Positions 31,848-42,285 are shown, numbered from the stretch's first letter. The stretch is DNA of 64,000 nucleotides from Myxococcota bacterium (GCA_022710975.1 JAKLGA010000012.1:1-64000), one strand, 5' to 3'. Translations and numbers: made by a program. Notes: generated by a model not told the origin, from the letters alone.

Positions 31848-33152
31848 ATGCTCTGTCGCGTCGCGTTCGGTCTGGGGCTGACCGCCTGCCTGGCTGCCTG
31901 CGGACCGGACCAGCCTGGCGCACACCCGGCCCTGGCGCCGCTCGGACAGTCGATCATCAACGGCGAGCCCGACGCCAACCCGGCGCACCAGGCGGTGGTG
32001 TCCCTGCACATGAGCGGGGCCATGTGCAGCGGCACGCTGATCTCCCCGCGGGTGGTGCTCACCGCGGCCCACTGCGTGGTGGACGCGAACGGCGTCGACG
32101 TGCGCTTCGGAGCCAGCGCCTTCGCCGGCACGGCGATCGAGGCGTCGGATTGGGTGCACCATCCCCTGTACAACGGACGCCAGCTGTCGAACGACATCGC
32201 CCTGGTGCGCCTGTCCGAGCCGGCGCCCGAGGGCGTGGTGCCCATCCCTCACCTGACCAGCGAGCTCGCGCTCACCCAGGCCGACCTGGGCGCAGAGCTC
32301 GAGTTCGTCGGTTACGGGGAGGACGAGCTCGGCATCGCCGGGACCAAGCTCACGGTGAGGAACCAGCTCGACTGGTTGTGCGACAGCGATCGCTCCTGTT
32401 ACTTCGAGGGGCAGGGCATGCGGGTGTGGGCCGCCAAGTACACCCTGTGCCACGACATGAACCCCGGCGGGACCTGCTCGGGCGACAGCGGCGGTCCTGC
32501 CTTCCTGTTCCGAGGGGGCCAGGAGTACGTGGTCGGGGTGACCTCCTACGGCGGCGACGAGACCTGCACCACGTATGGCTGCAGCACCAAGGTGGATCGG
32601 TTCCAGGCCTTCATCGAGGACTTCCTCGGTCTGCCCGAGGGGAGCCCGTGCGACGCGACGTCGGTGTGTGGCTCGGGCTTCTGCTCCGACGGTTTCTGCT
32701 GCGATCTGGAGTGCGGCAGCCGCTGCCTGCGCTGCGATCTGCCGGGCAGCGAGGGCCGCTGCTCCCCGCTCGAGGACGGCGCCGACTGCTCCAACGGCAA
32801 CGCCTGCGACGGCGCGGAGAGCTGCGTGGCGGGGAGCTGCGAGGCGGGCGCGCCGCTCGCGTGCGCGGACGAGATCGCCTGCACCCGCGATCTGTGCGAC
32901 CCGGAGCTGGGCTGCGTGTTCCGGCCCTCCGAGCAGGACTGCTGGGACGACAACGCGTGCACCCAGGACACCTGCGACCCGCAGGCCGGCTGCACCAACC
33001 CGCCGGTCGAGGACGGCACCCCGTGCGAGCTGGACAAGGTGTGCCGGTCGGCCAGGTGCGTGTCGAACAGCAGCGGCTGCGCCAGCGCCGGCCCGGGCGG
33101 GCTGGGGCTGCTGGCGCTGGCCTTCGGCCTGCTGCGCTACCGCCGCCGGTAG
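31848..33152 (+). CDS. Trypsin-like serine protease with Cys-rich repeats and MYXO-CTERM tail
   Basis: 434 residues from the ATG at 31848 (AAGGAGG upstream). Lipoprotein signal CLAACG, with Cys near 18. A trypsin domain at about 40-265 starts from IINGEPDANPAHQ and has the catalytic triad in LTAAHC (His), LSNDIALVRL (Asp) and CSGDSGGPAF (Ser). Residues 267-400 are Cys-rich repeats (CGSGFCSDGFCCDLECGSRC, DGADCSNGNACDGAESC and others). The end GCASAGPGGLGLL followed by a hydrophobic stretch and RYRRR is a MYXO-CTERM-type sorting signal, which in Myxococcota is processed by a myxosortase to surface-anchor the protein. A secreted or cell-surface protease is expected. It overlaps the convergent FHA gene by 16 bp. 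Confidence 0.9.
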   Translation: MLCRVAFGLGLTACLAACGPDQPGAHPALAPLGQSIINGEPDANPAHQAVVSLHMSGAMCSGTLISPRVVLTAAHCVVDANGVDVRFGASAFAGTAIEASDWVHHPLYNGRQLSNDIALVRLSEPAPEGVVPIPHLTSELALTQADLGAELEFVGYGEDELGIAGTKLTVRNQLDWLCDSDRSCYFEGQGMRVWAAKYTLCHDMNPGGTCSGDSGGPAFLFRGGQEYVVGVTSYGGDETCTTYGCSTKVDRFQAFIEDFLGLPEGSPCDATSVCGSGFCSDGFCCDLECGSRCLRCDLPGSEGRCSPLEDGADCSNGNACDGAESCVAGSCEAGAPLACADEIACTRDLCDPELGCVFRPSEQDCWDDNACTQDTCDPQAGCTNPPVEDGTPCELDKVCRSARCVSNSSGCASAGPGGLGLLALAFGLLRYRRR

Positions 33153-33532
33153 ACCAGGACCACGTTCCCGATCTGGAGGGTGTCGCCGTCGCGCAGGCTG
33201 GCGGAGTGGATCTTCACCCCGTTCAGGAACACCCCGTTGCGGCTGCCGGCGTCCTCGCAGGCGTGCCCCTCGGGGACGGCCCGGATGATCAGGTGGCGCC
33301 GGGAGATCTCGGTCGAGGCCAGGGGGATGTCGGACTCCAGGGAACGGCCGAGGACGACCTGGTCCTTCTGCAGCACCAGCAGGCGCGGCGCGCCCGGCCC
33401 CTCCACCTGCTGCAGGTAGCTGGGCCGGTGGCCGAGCAGCGAGGGATCGCGGATCGCCGGGATGGCGGAGGAGTTGGTCACCTCGTCCCAGGCGTCTTGG
33501 GGCTTCCCGTCGCGTTCATCGTCGTCGTGCAT
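33137..33532 (-). CDS. Small FHA-domain protein
   Basis: 131 residues. The FHA domain fills about 50-128: VVLGRSLESDIPLASTEISR, RHLIIRAV, then AGSRNGVFLNGVKI, with the Gly-Arg, Ser-Arg-Arg-His and Asn-Gly residues all present. The N-terminus (about 45 residues) is acidic and contains possible Thr/Ser phospho-sites (DEVTNSSAIP), as in GarA/OdhI-type proteins where a phosphorylated tail binds the protein's own FHA domain. It is cytoplasmic and has no membrane span, unlike the two FHA proteins near the Tad genes. Confidence 0.8.
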   Translation of the reverse strand: MHDDDERDGKPQDAWDEVTNSSAIPAIRDPSLLGHRPSYLQQVEGPGAPRLLVLQKDQVVLGRSLESDIPLASTEISRRHLIIRAVPEGHACEDAGSRNGVFLNGVKIHSASLRDGDTLQIGNVVLVYRRR

Positions 33533-33609
33533 GCCGGCTTCCGCCCTCGCGCGGCCCGAGCCTGTGGCCTCCTGTGTCGCACGCGGGAGCGGCGGGTGTC
33601 AAGCCGCGG

Positions 33610-33639
33610 TTGTGCGTGGGCGCGGCCGTCTGCTACAGT
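33610..33639 (+). promoter_or_regulatory. Possible sigma-70 promoter for pgm
   Basis: TTGTGC (33610-33615), 18 bases, TACAGT (33634-33639). The start codon is at 33667 with AGGGAGG between them. Confidence 0.45.
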
Positions 33640-33666
33640 CGGCGCATCTAGCCAGGGAGGTCTCGC

Positions 33667-35310
33667 ATGGCTCCGCACCCGCTCGCCGGAAAGCCCGCCC
33701 CACGGGAGATGCTGGAGAACATCCCGCGCCTGGTGGCCGCCTACTTCCTGGAGAAGCCCGATCCCGCCGAGGTCGGCCAGCGCATCGCCTTCGGCACCTC
33801 GGGCCACCGCGGCTGCCCGACCAAGGGCAGCTTCAACGAGGGCCACATCCTGGCCATCGCCCAGGCCATCTGCGAGGTGCGCGCCGCGCGCGGGGTGCAG
33901 GGCCCGCTGTTCGTGGGCATGGACACCCACGCGCTCAGCGAGCCGGCCTTGGCCTCGGCGCTCGAGGTGTTCGCCGCGAACGGCGTGCAGACGTTCATCC
34001 AGCGGGGCCTGCGCGCCACACCCACGCCGGTCGTCTCGCACGCCATCCTGACCCACAACCGGAAGCGGCCGCCGCAGCTCGCCGACGGCGTGGTGATCAC
34101 CCCCTCCCACAACCCGCCCGCCGACGGCGGCTTCAAGTACAACCCCGTCGAGGGTGGCCCGGCCGACTCGGCCACCACCACGGCCATCGAGCAGCGCGCC
34201 AACCGCCTGCTGGCCGACGGCCTGCGCGAGGTGAAGCGCGTCCCCTTCTCCCGCGCGCTCAAGGCGGCCACCACCCACGAGCACGACTACGTCGCTCCGT
34301 ACGTGGAGGATCTGGGCCACGTGCTCGACCTGGCGGCGGTGGCCCGGGCCAAGGTGAAGATCGGCGTGGACCCGCTGGGCGGCTCGAGCCTGGACTACTG
34401 GGAGCCCATCGCCAGCCGCTACGGGCTGGACATCGAGGTGGTCAACCGCCGGGTGGATCCGACCTTCGGCTTCATGACCGTGGACAAGGACGGCAAGATC
34501 CGCATGGACTGCTCGTCTCCCTGGGCCATGGCCGGACTGATCGGCCTGAAGGATCGCTTCGACGTGGCCGTGGGCACCGATCCCGACGCGGACCGGCACG
34601 GCGTCGTCACCCGCTCGGCCGGCCTGCTGAACCCCAACCATTACCTGGCGGCCGCCATCTGGTACCTGTTCCAGCACCGGCCGAACTGGCGGCCCGACGC
34701 GGCCGTGGGCAAGACCCTGGTCTCCTCGTCGATGATCGACCGGGTGGCCAGGCACCTGGGCCGGCGGCTGGCCGAGGTGCCGGTGGGCTTCAAGTTCTTC
34801 GTGGACGGGCTGCTGGATGGTTCGTTCGGCTTCGGCGGCGAGGAGAGCGCCGGGGCCTCGTTCCTGCGCCTGGACGGCTCGGTGTGGACGACCGACAAGG
34901 ACGGCCTGCTGCTCGCGCTGCTGGCCGCGGAGATCACCGCGGTCAGCGGCCACGACCCCGGCGTGCTGTACCGCGAGCTGGTCGGCCGCTTCGGAGAGCC
35001 GCTGTACGAGCGCATGGACGCCGCGGCCAGCCCGGCCGAGAAGGAGCGGCTCAAGAAACTGTCGCCCGAGATGGTGTCCGCCAGCGAGCTGGCCGGCGAG
35101 CCCATCTTGGAGAAGCTCACCCACGCCCCGCACAACCGGGCCGCCATCGGGGGGCTGAAGGTGGTGACGGAGAACGGCTGGTTCGCCGCGCGCCCCTCGG
35201 GCACCGAGGACGTGTACAAGATCTACGCCGAGAGCTTCCGTGGCCCGGAGCACCTCGCCCGCATCCAGCGGGAGGCCCAGGCGATCGTCTCCCGCGCCAT
35301 CGCGAGGTAG
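33667..35310 (+). CDS. pgm: Phosphoglucomutase (alpha-D-glucose phosphate-specific)
   Basis: 547 residues, the same length as the enterobacterial enzyme. Motifs in order: [16 protein letters not shown], the phosphoserine loop [17 protein letters not shown] near 142-158, the metal site [11 protein letters not shown] near 304-314, the substrate loop [12 protein letters not shown] near 395 and the C-terminal [13 protein letters not shown] near 508. It interconverts glucose 1-phosphate and glucose 6-phosphate in the cytoplasm for glycogen, trehalose and envelope sugar metabolism. AGGGAGG precedes the ATG. All catalytic parts are intact. Confidence 0.95.
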   Translation: MAPHPLAGKPAPREMLENIPRLVAAYFLEKPDPAEVGQRIAFGTSGHRGCPTKGSFNEGHILAIAQAICEVRAARGVQGPLFVGMDTHALSEPALASALEVFAANGVQTFIQRGLRATPTPVVSHAILTHNRKRPPQLADGVVITPSHNPPADGGFKYNPVEGGPADSATTTAIEQRANRLLADGLREVKRVPFSRALKAATTHEHDYVAPYVEDLGHVLDLAAVARAKVKIGVDPLGGSSLDYWEPIASRYGLDIEVVNRRVDPTFGFMTVDKDGKIRMDCSSPWAMAGLIGLKDRFDVAVGTDPDADRHGVVTRSAGLLNPNHYLAAAIWYLFQHRPNWRPDAAVGKTLVSSSMIDRVARHLGRRLAEVPVGFKFFVDGLLDGSFGFGGEESAGASFLRLDGSVWTTDKDGLLLALLAAEITAVSGHDPGVLYRELVGRFGEPLYERMDAAASPAEKERLKKLSPEMVSASELAGEPILEKLTHAPHNRAAIGGLKVVTENGWFAARPSGTEDVYKIYAESFRGPEHLARIQREAQAIVSRAIAR

Positions 35311-35322
35311 GCCCGCGCGCGG

Positions 35323-36918
35323 TCAGCCGGGGTCGGCGTCCGTGCCCGTGCTGTGGCCGCAGTCCTCCCCCACCAGCAGCGGTGGATCGTCCGGGTGGCT
35401 GGCCAGCCAGGGCCCCTGATCCGTGCGGGCCAGGGTGGCGCGCACCTCGTCCAGGTAGCCGTCGGCGGTCCCCAGGAAGTCCTGGAAGGCCTGCATGGTC
35501 AGCAGGAACAGGACCAGCTTGTCCATGGCCAGCCCGCCCTGGCGGGCCAGCGCCAGGAGCTTGAGGAACAGGTCGCGCTTGGCCCGATCGCGCCCGAGCA
35601 AAAAGCGCCGCAGCACCGTGGCCGACGTGGTGACCTTCTCGAGCAGAGGCACCGAGTCGACCGCCTCGCGGCGGAAGCCGCCCGCGCCGAACAGCCGCAG
35701 CGCCCGGGCGCGGAACGATTCGGTGGAGAAAAGCGCCCGCAGCGTCTGGAAGTACTTCTCCAGCAGCTCTCGCTGTCCCATGCGGTAGTAGTGCACGCAG
35801 GGGAACATGCCGTTCCTGTACTCGGCCGGCAGGCTGCCCAGCCGCCCGGCCTTCGCCAGGCGCGCGTGGATCGGCGAGCCGGGCGAGACCGACAGCACGT
35901 TCAGCATGGGGTAGACGATGTCGTTCGCCTCGACGAACTCCCGGATCCGATCGAAGGCCGAGAGCTCGTCGGCGTCGAAGCCCACCACGAAGGAGGCCAG
36001 CACGTGCATGCCCTGGGCGTGGATCCTGCGCACCACCTCTGCGTAGCGGCTGAGGTGGTCCTGGTTCTTGCGGAAGCCGCCCATCACGGCCGGGTTGAGC
36101 GACTCGAAGCCGATCAGGATGGAGATGCAGCCCGCCTCCGCCATGGCCTGGAGCAGGTCCGGCTGGTCGGCGATGTCGATGCCGGTCTGGCACACCCAGG
36201 AGATGCCCAGGCCCCGGAGCTGCCCGACCAGCTCGCGGGCGTAGCCCTTGCGCAGGGCGAAGTTGTCGGCCACGAAGAACAGCCGCTTCAGCGGCGCGGC
36301 GCGGATCTCACGCACCACGTCCTCGGGCGCGCGCAGTCGCATCTTGCGCCCGAACATGGTGTGCACCATGCAGAAGGCGCAGTCGAAGGGACAGCCCCGC
36401 GAGGTCTCGACCCCCACGGACATCATCTGCCGCTTGTCCAGTAGCTCCCAGCGGGGCGGCGGGCTGGTGTGGAAGGGGGGCGGGGCGTCAGCGCGGTAGA
36501 CGCGCTGCAGGCGGCCCACGGCCGCGTCGGCCAGCAGCCGCGGCCAGGTCTCCTCGGCCTCGCCCACCACCACGCTGTCGGCGTGCTGCAGGGCCTCCTC
36601 GACCATGAAGGTGACGTAGGAGCCGCCCAGGACCACCTTCGCGCCCCGCGCGCGGTAGAGCGCGGCCAGCTCGTAGGCCCGCCCGGAGGTGGCCGACAGG
36701 GTGGTGATGCCGGCCAGCGCGGGCACCTCGGCGGGCAGGGGGTCGGTCTCGTCGTCGATGATGCGGACCTGCCAGGAGGGCGGGGTGAGCGCGGCCAGCA
36801 GCGGGAGCTGCAGCGGCACCTGCATCTTCTGACGGCCGAGCAGCCGGGCCATCTCCGCCTGGGCGGCGTAGTGCTTGAAGCGGTAGCGCGGGTTGATGAG
36901 GTGCAGGCGCCTCGGCAT
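35323..36918 (-). CDS. B12-binding-type radical SAM protein
   Basis: 531 residues from the ATG at 36918. The N-terminal 135 residues resemble the cobalamin-binding fold found in BchE/HpnR-like enzymes (ALYRARGAKVVLGGSYVTFM, VVVGEAEETWP) but without an obvious DxHxxG, so base-off cobalamin binding by a His is not assured. The radical SAM core has CPFDCAFC with Cys at 176, 180 and 183, followed by ISWVCQTGIDIADQPDLL and GFESLNPAVMGGFRKN. The C-terminal 150 residues look like the DUF4070 extension. Such proteins methylate or rearrange lipids, tetrapyrroles or antibiotics; the substrate here is unknown. The promoter-like element would put transcription start at or next to the ATG, so the mRNA may be leaderless. 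Confidence 0.82.
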   Translation of the reverse strand: MPRRLHLINPRYRFKHYAAQAEMARLLGRQKMQVPLQLPLLAALTPPSWQVRIIDDETDPLPAEVPALAGITTLSATSGRAYELAALYRARGAKVVLGGSYVTFMVEEALQHADSVVVGEAEETWPRLLADAAVGRLQRVYRADAPPPFHTSPPPRWELLDKRQMMSVGVETSRGCPFDCAFCMVHTMFGRKMRLRAPEDVVREIRAAPLKRLFFVADNFALRKGYARELVGQLRGLGISWVCQTGIDIADQPDLLQAMAEAGCISILIGFESLNPAVMGGFRKNQDHLSRYAEVVRRIHAQGMHVLASFVVGFDADELSAFDRIREFVEANDIVYPMLNVLSVSPGSPIHARLAKAGRLGSLPAEYRNGMFPCVHYYRMGQRELLEKYFQTLRALFSTESFRARALRLFGAGGFRREAVDSVPLLEKVTTSATVLRRFLLGRDRAKRDLFLKLLALARQGGLAMDKLVLFLLTMQAFQDFLGTADGYLDEVRATLARTDQGPWLASHPDDPPLLVGEDCGHSTGTDADPG

Positions 36919-36923
36919 GCGCG

Positions 36924-36953
36924 TAGTCAGCACGAGCCCGCGGCCCATGTCAA
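36924..36953 (-). promoter_or_regulatory. Possible promoter giving a leaderless radical SAM mRNA
   Basis: Perfect TTGACA (36953-36948, minus strand), 18 bases, TGACTA (36929-36924). The expected start site coincides with the ATG at 36918, and no ribosome site precedes that ATG. Confidence 0.4.
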
Positions 36954-36981
36954 CCGGAGACGCGCAGGGGCGCGCCCGCGC

Positions 36982-37019
36982 TCCGGATTCGCGCCGAAGA
37001 TCCGGATTGACTTCCGGAT
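36982..37019. promoter_or_regulatory. Three TCCGGAT boxes over the resB promoter
   Basis: TCCGGAT occurs at 36982, 37001 and 37013, all in the same orientation; the middle copy is part of the palindrome ATCCGGAT. The second box overlaps the -35 and the third lies in the spacer, the positions expected for a repressor operator. Confidence 0.5.
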
Positions 37020-37035
37020 AGTGATTGTCCATATT
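37007..37035 (+). promoter_or_regulatory. Sigma-70 promoter for resB-ccsA
   Basis: TTGACT (37007-37012), 17 bases, CATATT (37030-37035). The ResB start is at 37076 with GGAGGAG in the leader. Confidence 0.55.
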
Positions 37036-37075
37036 CTGGCGGTCGGGCCGGGGGCGCGGAGGAGAAGCACACGGC

Positions 37076-38707
37076 ATGGCGGACGAGGCGAGCGCAGCGG
37101 CTGGCATAGAGGGCAGCGGGAACGCCGAGCGGCCGGGGCTGGCCCGGGGGTTCGTCCTCCTGGCCGCCGGGTTCCTGGCCGGCACCCTGCTGCAGCACCT
37201 GCTCGAGCTGCTGCTGGGCGGGCCCGCCGCGGCCAGGGCCTGGGTCGTCCCGGGCGGACTGCTGTGCTTCGTCCTGGCGGTGGCCGCCGGCCTGCACCCC
37301 CGCGCCCACGGGCTCCTGGCCTCCAACCGCTTCTCGGTGCCGGTGCTGCTCTGGCTGACGGCCCTGGCCGCGCTCGGCACGGTCATCCTCCAGGGCCTCG
37401 ACCCGGCCCAGGTGCACGAGGTGTACGGCTGGGCCGCGCGGCTCATCCTGGGGCTCTACCTGCACGAGGTCTTCCAGTCGCTGGGCTTCGCCGTGGTGCT
37501 CGGGCTGGGCGCGGCGGGCCTGGCGCTGACCATCGCGCGCCGGAAGCCGCTCACCTGGCGGCGGGCCGGCGCCGTCCTGGCCCACCTGGGGATCCTGCTG
37601 ATCCTCGCGGGCGCGGCCGCGGGGGCGCTGTGGGGCGCCAAGGGCCGGCTGAACCTGCGCGAGGGCCAGGTGGCGGAGCACTTCACGGTGCAGCGCGACG
37701 GGCGCGCACAGCGGCTGCCGCTCGGCTTCCAGCTCCGGCTCGACGACTTCCGCCTGCTGGAGTACGACCCGCAGTGGCGGCTGATGGTCTTCGCCGTGCA
37801 CGGCGAGCGCGAGGAGCGCCTGCTCAGCGTGGATCCGGCCGATCCGCGGGAGGCGGCGGCGCTCCGCGAGTACGGGCTGGAGCTGCTGCGCCACCTGCCC
37901 GAGGGGCTGCCCGCGGCGGCGGCTCCGGCGCCCGCGGGGCCCGCGCACGTCCTGGTGGTGGGCGCCGCCCGCCTGCCGGTCGAGCCGGGCCAGACCTACG
38001 AGCTGCCGGAGGGGGCTGGCAGGCTCCAGGTGCTCAGGGCCTTCCACGACTTCGTGATCGACGCGGCCACCCGCCAGCCGCAGAACCGCTCCCCGCGGCC
38101 CGACAACCCGGCCCTCGAGGTGGCGCTGCTGGACGCCCAGGGCCGGGAGCAGAAGCGCACCTGGCTGTTCGCCAAGTTTCCGGCCTTCCAGCACCAGGCC
38201 GAGGCCGGCGCCGGCGGGCCCGCGCCCGTGTCCATCCAGTACGTGTTCACCCCGCCGGCCGGGGCGGCGCCGGCCGAGGGCCCCGTGGTCGAGCTCCGCC
38301 TGGGCGGGCTGCGGGAGCCCACCCGGCTCGGGCCGCGGCAGCCGATCCGCCTGGGCGGCGATCGGGTGCTGGTGCTGGCCCCCCGGGGCGGGGACATGGT
38401 GCGTGACTACCTGAGCGACGTGAGCGTGCTCGAGGGCGGCCAGCTCCGCCTGCAGCAGACCGTCGAGGTGAACCACCCGCTCGAGCACGGCGGCCTGGCC
38501 ATCTACCAGTCCGACTACCGCCCGGAGGATCTGGCCTTCTCGGGGTTCCAAGTCGTGCGCGACCCGGGCCTGCCGGCGGTCTACCTGGGCTTCGGGCTGA
38601 ACCTGGTGGGCGTGCTGCTGGTGGTGTTCTTCCCGCGCGGGCTGCCCTGGCGCCGCCGGGCTGCGGCCGGTGAGAGCGCGACCGGGGCCGCGGGAGGCGC
38701 CGCATGA
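37076..38707 (+). CDS. resB: ResB-like cytochrome c maturation protein (System II)
   Basis: 543 residues from the ATG at 37076, chosen for GGAGGAG upstream. Several membrane spans in the first 190 residues (AGFLAGTLLQHLLELLLGG, VPVLLWLTALAALGTVILQG, VLAHLGILLILAGAAAGAL), a large periplasmic part from about 190 to 500 and a last span near 500-520. The ResB signatures are LHLR-type text LNLREGQVAEHF, LGFQLRLDDFRLLEYD, EVNHPLEHGGLAIYQSDY and GFGLNLVGVLLVVFF. ResB and CcsA together deliver haem and attach it to CxxCH motifs in the periplasm. The pair is coupled by ATGA. The adjoining cytochrome genes, with about 50 haem sites, are the obvious clients. Confidence 0.85.
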   Translation: MADEASAAAGIEGSGNAERPGLARGFVLLAAGFLAGTLLQHLLELLLGGPAAARAWVVPGGLLCFVLAVAAGLHPRAHGLLASNRFSVPVLLWLTALAALGTVILQGLDPAQVHEVYGWAARLILGLYLHEVFQSLGFAVVLGLGAAGLALTIARRKPLTWRRAGAVLAHLGILLILAGAAAGALWGAKGRLNLREGQVAEHFTVQRDGRAQRLPLGFQLRLDDFRLLEYDPQWRLMVFAVHGEREERLLSVDPADPREAAALREYGLELLRHLPEGLPAAAAPAPAGPAHVLVVGAARLPVEPGQTYELPEGAGRLQVLRAFHDFVIDAATRQPQNRSPRPDNPALEVALLDAQGREQKRTWLFAKFPAFQHQAEAGAGGPAPVSIQYVFTPPAGAAPAEGPVVELRLGGLREPTRLGPRQPIRLGGDRVLVLAPRGGDMVRDYLSDVSVLEGGQLRLQQTVEVNHPLEHGGLAIYQSDYRPEDLAFSGFQVVRDPGLPAVYLGFGLNLVGVLLVVFFPRGLPWRRRAAAGESATGAAGGAA

Positions 38708-39531
38708 GCCACGCCTCGGTGCTCTTCCCGGCGCTCGCGGGCGGGCTGTACGCGCTGGCCGGGCTCGCGTACCTGGCCCTGTGGTGGCGCGCCAGCCGGG
38801 CGCTGCGCGCGCTGGCCAGCGCGACCTTCGCCGGCGCGCTGCTGATCAACCTGCTCCAGTTCGGCCTGCGCTGGGCGCAGGCGGGCCAGCCGCCCTTCAA
38901 GACGCTGTACGAGTCGCTGATCGTGGCCGCCGGGTGCCTCGCGCTGATCTACCTGGTGATCGAGCTGGTCTACCGGGCGCGCATCCTGGGCGCCCCGGCG
39001 GCCCTGGGCGCGGCGGTGATCATGCTGGTCGCGCTCCTGCGGGCGGATCGCGAGGCGGTCAACCTGCCGCCGGCCCTGCAGAGCCACTGGTTCATCCCGC
39101 ACGTGACCGTGTACTTCTTCGGCTACGCCAGCATCTTCCTGGCCGCCGTCGTGGCCGTGGTGTACCTGGTGCGCCCCGGGCCGATCGGGCAGCGGCGGCC
39201 CGATCTGACCGGCGGGAAGCCGATCGAGCTCAGCGCGTTGTTCGACGGGGCCGTGCGGTTCGGCTTCGCCCTGCTGACGGCCGGGATGCTGATGGGCGCC
39301 GCCTGGGCCAAGGTCGCCTGGGGCGACTACTGGGTCTGGGATCCCAAGGAGAACTGGTCGCTGGTCACCTGGCTGCTGTTCTGCGCCTACCTGCACCTGT
39401 ACTACTTCCACCACTGGCGCGGGCGGCGGCTGGCCATCCTGACCATCGCCGGCTTCGCCGCCATGGCCTTCACCTACCTGGGCATGCACCTGCTGCCCAC
39501 GGCGGCGCAGAGCATCCACGTCTACCAGTGA
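38704..39531 (+). CDS. ccsA: CcsA/ResC haem-handling protein of System II cytochrome c maturation
   Basis: 275 residues with about eight membrane spans and ATG overlapping the resB stop. The periplasmic haem-binding WWD motif is WGDYWVWDPKENWSLVTW near residues 206-223. His candidates for haem ligation occur in LQSHWFIPHVTVYFFGY near 118-135 and in GMHLLPTAA near the end. Length and motif order fit CcsA rather than the longer CcmF. With ResB it forms the CcsBA-type synthetase that exports haem and ligates it to apocytochromes. It ends 8 bp before the convergent response regulator gene. Confidence 0.92.
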   Translation: MSHASVLFPALAGGLYALAGLAYLALWWRASRALRALASATFAGALLINLLQFGLRWAQAGQPPFKTLYESLIVAAGCLALIYLVIELVYRARILGAPAALGAAVIMLVALLRADREAVNLPPALQSHWFIPHVTVYFFGYASIFLAAVVAVVYLVRPGPIGQRRPDLTGGKPIELSALFDGAVRFGFALLTAGMLMGAAWAKVAWGDYWVWDPKENWSLVTWLLFCAYLHLYYFHHWRGRRLAILTIAGFAAMAFTYLGMHLLPTAAQSIHVYQ

Positions 39532-39539
39532 GGGGGGCC

Positions 39540-40925
<1,386 letters not shown>

Positions 40926-40930
40926 GGGCC

Positions 40931-42133
40931 TCACGCGGCGCTCACGCGCGCCGCGTCCTCCGTCGTGCGCGCCGCGCAGTGATGCTCCGGGCTGGCCGGG
41001 AAGCCGATGTCCACGCTGGTGCCGCGCCCCAGGTGGCTGTCGAGGTGGATGCAGCCCCCGGCGCTCTCCACCAGGCGCTTGGAGATGGCCATGCCCAGGC
41101 CGGTGCCGCGGTGCTTGGTGGTGAAGAAGGGCTGGAACACCCTGGCCAGATCCTTCTCTGCGATGCCCACGCCGGTGTCGCTCACCCGGACGTGGACGCA
41201 GTCGGCCAGGTCGCGCCGCTCGCGGCGGGTCTCGACGCGCAGCCTCCCGCCCGCGGGCATGGCCTGGACCGCGTTGAGCAGCACGTTGAGCAGCACCTGC
41301 TGGACGGCCTGGGGATCCGCCTGCACGGGCGGCAGCTCGACCTCCGGCAGCACCTCGACGGCGATGTGCGCCTCCCGCACCTCGCGCTGCTGGCGGATGA
41401 GCCCCAGGGCCGAGGACACCTGCTGGTTCACGTCGCAGTGCGAGGGCGCGGGCCGGGAGGGCCGGCCATAGTCCAGCAGGTCCTCGACCGTCCTGTCCAG
41501 CCGTCCCAGGGTGGCCAGCATCTCGTCCATGATCTCGCGCCGGCCGGCCAGGGCCGGGTCGGCGCGCAGGATCTGCAGCGCCCCGGACAGCCCGGCCAGG
41601 GGATTCTTGATCTCGTGCGAGATGGCCGTCGCCAGCTCCCCCATGGTGGCCAGGCGATCGGCCCGGGTCATGCGTTCCTCGAAGGCCAGGTCGAGCCGCC
41701 GGCGGGTCTCCTGGAGGTTGTCCAGCATGTCGTTGAGCTGGGCCGCCAGATCGGCCACCTCGCGCGGGCCCTGCAGCTCGGCGCGGACGCCCAGGTCGCC
41801 CTGCGCCACCTGGCGCATGCTGCGCCACAGCCGCTGCGTGGGCCGGAGCAGCAACCTGCCCGACAGCAACCACAGGGCGCCGGCCAGCAGGGCCTGGGTG
41901 ACCGCCACGCTCAGCACCAGGTGCACCGAGCGCAGCCTGCGGGAGGCGGCCTCGTCGGCCCGGGCCTGCTCCAGCGCGGGTCCGGCCGGGGCGCCCTGGT
42001 GGAGCGCGAGGATGGTCTGCTCGTGTCGGTCCGCCAGCCGCTGGAAGACCACGTCGATCGAGGCCACCAGGGCGATGCTGGCCAGGGACGAGACGAGGAG
42101 CACGATCGCCAGCCTGGAACGAAGTGTACCCAT
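40931..42133 (-). CDS. Sensor histidine kinase, partner of the sigma-54 regulator
   Basis: 400 residues from the ATG at 42133 (AGGAGGAGC upstream). Two membrane spans, near 10-28 and 70-90, bracket a short periplasmic part of about 40 residues, so the signal may be read within or near the membrane. HAMP follows near 91-143. HisKA has the phospho-accepting His near 173 (SHEIKNPLAGL); HATPase motifs are NVLLNAVQAM, DTGVGIAEKD and GTGLGMAISK. The short sensor region and NtrB/ZraS-like core fit kinases that pair with NtrC-type regulators. It is divergent from the 15-haem gene across a 312-bp regulatory gap. Confidence 0.9.
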   Translation of the reverse strand: MGTLRSRLAIVLLVSSLASIALVASIDVVFQRLADRHEQTILALHQGAPAGPALEQARADEAASRRLRSVHLVLSVAVTQALLAGALWLLSGRLLLRPTQRLWRSMRQVAQGDLGVRAELQGPREVADLAAQLNDMLDNLQETRRRLDLAFEERMTRADRLATMGELATAISHEIKNPLAGLSGALQILRADPALAGRREIMDEMLATLGRLDRTVEDLLDYGRPSRPAPSHCDVNQQVSSALGLIRQQREVREAHIAVEVLPEVELPPVQADPQAVQQVLLNVLLNAVQAMPAGGRLRVETRRERRDLADCVHVRVSDTGVGIAEKDLARVFQPFFTTKHRGTGLGMAISKRLVESAGGCIHLDSHLGRGTSVDIGFPASPEHHCAARTTEDAARVSAA

Positions 42134-42170
42134 CCTGTGAGCTCCTCCTGTAACCAAGGAGAGTCTATTT

Positions 42171-42199
42171 ATCCTATGTTGTGCGGTGGGGGAGGTCAA
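42171..42199 (-). promoter_or_regulatory. Sigma-70 promoter of the kinase/regulator operon
   Basis: TTGACC (42199-42194, minus strand), 17 bases, TAGGAT (42176-42171). The leader of about 30 bases ends in AGGAGGAGC before the kinase ATG. Confidence 0.6.
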
Positions 42200-42205
42200 G
42201 CCCTG

Positions 42206-42285
42206 TTGGGTCAAATGGCCCATCTGGGTGGGGCATTTCACCCAACGGCAATCAGGATGGCTGTTTTCCTCATTTGGATGAAATG
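42206..42285. promoter_or_regulatory. Inverted-repeat array, candidate enhancer sites for the sigma-54 regulator
   Basis: TTGGGTCAAATG (42206-42217) and CATTTCACCCAA (42234-42245) are inverted copies with one mismatch. A second dyad, CATTTGGATGAAATG, lies at 42271-42285. The shared half-site is (T)(C/G)AAATG. Relative to the start expected from the -24/-12 element (about 42364) the dyads are centred near -138 and -86, the usual enhancer range. This is the only gap longer than 300 bases in the window (42134-42445) and no coding sequence was found in it. Confidence 0.6.

Noticed and set aside
40931-42133. Kinase fused to the sigma-54 regulator as one open frame
   Set aside because: A stop at 40931-40933 and a separate ATG at 40925 separate them; the apparent long frame through the regulator reads the kinase in another frame.
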